From positions 1,682,675-1,746,674 of the forward strand of contig JAINUG010000047.1 of assembly GCA_029706075.1 (NCBI GenBank): 64,000 bases of DNA. The letters are read 5' to 3'. Below the pieces are notes generated by a model. It searched no databases, was not told the DNA's origin, and saw only the letters and a program-made list of their open reading frames with translations. Source of the stretch: Aldrovandia affinis (lineage: Eukaryota; Chordata; Actinopteri; Notacanthiformes; Halosauridae). Position 1 is the stretch's first letter, and each line of letters starts with the position of its first letter. The position numbers were made by a program, and so were the translations under genes. Positions 49,830 to 64,000 of this stretch are shown piece after piece.

Positions 49830-51640
49830 TTGGTGAACATATTAGGAGAGATCTTTGACCATTCCTCTATACAGAATCTTTCAAGATTCAAGATCCTTTG
49901 ATCTGTGCTTGTGGACTGCTTTCTTCAATTAAAACCACACATTTTAAATTGTGTTCATGTTGACATTGAGATGGCCATTGCAAACAGTGATTTTGTGATC
50001 ATTTAACCATTTCTTGGTTGATTTCGAGTTATGCTTGGGATCATTGTCTTGCAGAACCATTTGCAGCCATGTCTCAGACTCCTGGCAGAGGAAACCAGGG
50101 TTTTGCCCAAAATACCTTAGTACTTACTGGAGGACAGTGATTCCACTGACCTTAACAAGACCCTGAGGACCAGTAGCTGCAAAAAAACCCCATAACATCA
50201 AAGATCCACCACCATATTTCACTATAGGAATAGGTTATTTTCAACATACACTACTGGTCAAAAGTTTTAGAACACGCCCATTTTTCAGTTTTTACTGAAA
50301 TTTAAGCAGTTCAAGTCCAGTGAATAACCTGAAATGGTACAAAGGTAAGGTAGGTTACCAAAAACTGAAAATAATGTACATTTCAGAGTTATAAAAAAAT
50401 AATTAAAAAAAAGGCCCTTTTCAGGGGACAAGTAATGGGTTAATGTGGGTTAACAGTCACTCGTGTGCAAGTCGCCGACTCTGGATCCAGCAAAAGAGCC
50501 CCAGACCATCACGCTTCCTCCTCCATGTTTGACAGTTGGTATCACCACTGAGGAACCATCCTTTCGCCTACTCAACGGCATACAAAAACATTTCAAAATT
50601 TTAAGATTTCAAATTTGTATTAATTGGTCCATAAGACCTTCTTCCAGTCTTCAGTAGTCCACTGGCAGTGCTTCATGGCCCAAGCAAGCCTCTTTTTCTT
50701 ATTTTGCCATCTTAGCAATGGCTTTCTTACTGCCACTCGACCTGTCAAACCTGCAGCTCAAAGTCTTCACAGTTGAAACTGACTTCCTTACTTCAACCAG
50801 TGTTAAGCTGTGCTTGAAGCTGTTGTCCAGTGAGCCACCTATCACGCAAGCTGTTGACTCTCAGAAACTTGTCTGATTTTGTTGTGGCTTTGGGTCTGCC
50901 AGACCTCTTCCTGTCAGTTTCCAAGTGCCTTTTGATGGTGTAGGAAACTACTCACTGCCCAAAAATTAACCAAAAATTTTTTGGTAACTTTTTTTTTTAA
51001 CCTCTGGCAGTTTACTGCTTACCTTTGTACCATTTCAAGTTATTCACTGGACTTGAACTGCTTACATTTCAGTAAAAACTGGAAAATGGGGGTGTTCTAA
51101 AACTTTTGACCAGTAAAAAACCCACCTCTGGTGAAAATGCTGGTGAATCGATGTTTTTTTATTGTAGTTACTGGTCCTCAGGCTTTTGTTAATGGAATCA
51201 TGAATTCCACAAGTTGGACTCATTGTCTTGCTGAAAGACCCATTTGCAGCCAGGTATACCTCAAAATCAACCAAAAAATGGTTAACTGACCACAAAATTA
51301 CTGTTTTGCAATGGCCATCTGTCTCCAGACTCCATCTAAAATGTGTGGTTTTAATTCAAGAGGGCAGTCCGCAAACACAGACTGAAGGATACTGTGTGAG
51401 GAATGGTCAAAGACCCTTGTTGTATTTTATTTCATATGACAGGTGTGAATAATTGTGATTTTTTTGTGTGGAAATATATTTATTTTATTTTATTTTTATT
51501 TTTATTACTTGGAACAGAATCAAATGTTCCCATTTGGAGCATGAAATATAGCTTATTACTTGTATTGTTTATGTTATACAGCCTTTTTGTTTGTCCTTAT
51601 GAAGGGCTTGAATAATTTTGACTGTAGATCTCCAGCTGAT
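49830..51640. mobile_element. Inverted pair of Tc1-like fragments with a second Tc1 inside
   Basis: The left part (49840-50245) and the reverse complement of the right part (51120-51430) share a Tc1-like region: TCTTTGACCATTCCTC, AATTAAAACCACACATTTTA and GAGATGGCCATTGCAAA-type blocks. The two are therefore head-to-head copies or arms of a fold-back element. A different Tc1 element (50249-51115) sits between them. All are decayed. Confidence 0.7.
50249..51115 (-). mobile_element. Tc1/mariner remnant, sister of the EPG5-intron copy
   Basis: Inverted ends of the type CACTACTGGTCAAAAGTTTTA and an interior closely matching 2622-3419, including TGGATCCAGCAAAAGAGCCC and ACAGTTGGTATCACCACTG. It is slightly longer than its sister and also broken in the transposase. 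Confidence 0.82.
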
Positions 51641-52098
51641 TCCTTCCGAATTAAGTATTTGTGAGGCTTTTTTAATAGATTTTCCATTAACTGATGAGGT
51701 GGCACATAAGCTCACAAAACAAGAAACCCTGACATCAACTCTGTCGGTTTTCTAAACAAATATTGTATAACTGTCATGTCAGTACCCTAGAGCCTGCCCC
51801 TGAAACTGAACAAGTTGACTCTGGAGGCCTGTATTGATGAGAAGAGTGTTAGCCATACATTATTAAAATTGTTTTGCCAAAACAAATGCTTCAACTGTAT
51901 TTCTGAAAAATCAAGACAATAGTTATTTCAAATGAGCAAAAAAATTAATGTACAATGGGTTCCTCTTATTAAATTAATGTTTATTGTTTCCACAATAAGC
52001 CAGATATTGCAAATAAGCATAAACCTGGAAGTGGCCTGTGAAATCACCAGTCTGTGTGTATAAAACAGGAACTGGCCACTGTCCCGCTCTCCTGCTCT

Positions 52099-62421
<10,323 letters not shown>

Positions 62422-62904
62422 TCAGTCATCTGTAAAACTTTTTAAAAACAAGTTGTTCTGGGGTGGGTTTCCCGAAAACATTTAATGTTAGAGATTAATG
62501 CGCACCTGTACAATGAAGGTAGGAAAAGTACGTGCTACTTCTATGTGGGTTTCCCGAAAGCCGTCGTTAGCTGGTATTTTACATGTGAGTTTAACGTGCT
62601 TCTTAGTTAACTCAGCCCCAGCACTATGCTTTTTGTCAGACAAGAAAATCTGACAAAGTTTTTGGGACACTTGCATGATGTAAATTAATTTGAAATAGTT
62701 ACAAATAACTATAACGGTACATTTTGAAGAATACAATTACAGGGAAAGGTCTCTACATCTCTACAATTGGCACAAAATTGGACAACTAATCTCTATAAAG
62801 TAAAAGAAAATGGCATAACCTACAAGAAAGAGAACATAAAAAAGTTTAAAAAAAATTAGATATATATATATACATACAGTATGGCATGTGACTGGCTAAA
62901 ACCA

Positions 62905-63560
62905 TCACTTTATATAGACACCAATGGATGCCAAGTCCATTTCCTTGACCAGTTTTCCTTTATGTTCCTCAGGAATAGATGCTAATACTTCCTGGCTGTT
63001 ACTGACGAATTTGGTCAATACGAAGCCTCCTTGGAAGCACACATCGTTGAGGTCTTTGGTGAGCTGGATAGCTTGTTCTGCAGTGGGCACGGACTTGAGA
63101 CAGTCATCAACGTAGAAGTTGCATTTGATTGTCTCAGTTATCTCCTCATCATACCTCTCGGTGTTGTCATCTGCAGTCCGTTGTAGGGCGAAGTTGGCAA
63201 TACAGGGGGATGACACAGTGCCGAAGAGATAGACCTTCATTCGGTATACCTCCAAGGGCTTGCTTGTGTCACCACCTCAGAAATCTCAGAAAATCCCTGT
63301 GATTGTCATGGACTCGTACTTGGTAGAACATTGCTTCAATATCTCCCATCACAGGGATTTGTTCTTGGCGGAACCTGAGCAAGACACCGATAAGGGTGTT
63401 CGTCAGGTCAGGGCCTTGGAGGAGTTCTCTGTTAAGAGATGTGCCTTTGTATCTTGATGTGCAGTCAAACACCACTGCTTTGTCTGGCATAACCACATCC
63501 TTATCACGAAGAGGTAAGGCGAAGTGTCAACTTCGATTTTTAATATTGGAGTAAATTTTG
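62905..63560 (-). mobile_element. BEL/Pao LTR-retrotransposon fossil (reverse transcriptase part)
   Basis: The minus strand carries part of a BEL/Pao-type reverse transcriptase, recognisable by [27 protein letters not shown] and the catalytic FYVDD block. The piece is partial and broken; no LTRs, gag, protease or integrase were seen in the window. It lies in a RIOK2 intron upstream of the exon at 62374. Confidence 0.8.
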
Positions 63561-63639
63561 ACGTTATTTCCCCAATTCAAATAAACACTGATTTACTCTG
63601 GGTCTGTATAGACAATATAATATAATACAGTGTGCACCA

Positions 63640-63770
63640 TAATTCATTGGACAGTGACACATTTTTTTAAAATTTTGGTTCTGTACTCTTGTGCATAAGT
63701 GCAGACTGTCAGCTTTAATTTGAGGGTATTTTCATCCATATCCGTTTAGAAATTATACAGACCTGCCAAC
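63640..63770. mobile_element. Tc1-like element end fragment
   Basis: The sequence ATAATTCATTGGACAGTGAC and GTGCAGACTGTCAGCTTTAA with TTTGAGGGTATTTTCATCCA matches, from memory, the end region of a widespread fish Tc1-like element. No transposase remains. Confidence 0.5.
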
Positions 63771-64000
63771 CTTGGGAATTTTTTTTGAGTACAACCAGCG
63801 GCCCCATTTTCTGTCGACGGGGGAGGGGGTGCTACGCGAAAAAATAATTGCGCCCCTCGGAACCCGGAATATGTTCCAACAGTTACACACTCATGTAATG
63901 CATACATAGCAAGTGCTAGAAAGGTTCGCTAGCTAAGTAGCTAGCACTACTCTCAAATGTTTCTAGCTTCTCAGCTTTGATGCGAGTCCCAAGTTAGCTT

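Noticed and set aside
63755-64000. Left end of a further hAT element near AGACCTGCCAACCTTGG
   Set aside because: Only one end could lie in the window, and no flanking duplication or coding piece can be checked.

Overview
The window is vertebrate nuclear DNA, almost certainly from a ray-finned fish. It holds three intron-rich, single-copy vertebrate genes, all on the minus strand, embedded in dense fish-type repeats: Tc1/mariner, hAT and PIF/Harbinger DNA transposons, L2/Rex1/L1-type LINEs, tRNA-derived SINEs and hAT MITEs. I cannot name the species. There is one 100-base assembly gap (11544-11643).

Layout. (1) 332-11475, minus: the first 15 coding exons (about 959 codons) of EPG5, the autophagosome-lysosome tethering factor; the rest of the gene lies beyond the left edge. 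Its introns hold a hAT MITE, a Tc1 remnant and a PIF/Harbinger remnant. (2) 11.6-31 kb: a repeat-rich interval between the 5' end of EPG5 and the 3' end of LIX1. It contains a perfect 38-bp hairpin, a tandem duplication, and a stack of LINEs nested several levels deep. Scattered through it on the plus strand are exon-like pieces, with splice signals, that resemble the C-terminal half of a 2'-5'-oligoadenylate synthetase (OAS); the gene is clearly broken. (3) 31256-44984, minus: complete LIX1, six coding exons, 313 residues. (4) 45-52 kb: intergenic, with fold-back Tc1 elements. (5) 52099-62374, minus: the last four exons of RIOK2 (pre-40S ribosome maturation kinase), whose 5' exons lie beyond the right edge. 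An 8.3-kb RIOK2 intron carries a 5.5-kb DNA element with TTAA target duplications and a roughly 1,090-codon, multiply broken gene of a transposase-like family I cannot name. A BEL/Pao retrotransposon fossil sits in the next RIOK2 intron.

EPG5, LIX1 and RIOK2 work in unrelated processes (autophagy, limb/CNS development, ribosome assembly) and do not form a functional cluster. The LIX1-RIOK2 order and orientation match human 5q15, whereas human EPG5 is on chromosome 18. The most interesting items are the OAS-like relic, the unnamed TTAA element, the tandem duplication that dates a hAT insertion, several long perfect inverted repeats, and a fish-specific repeat in the LIX1 tail.
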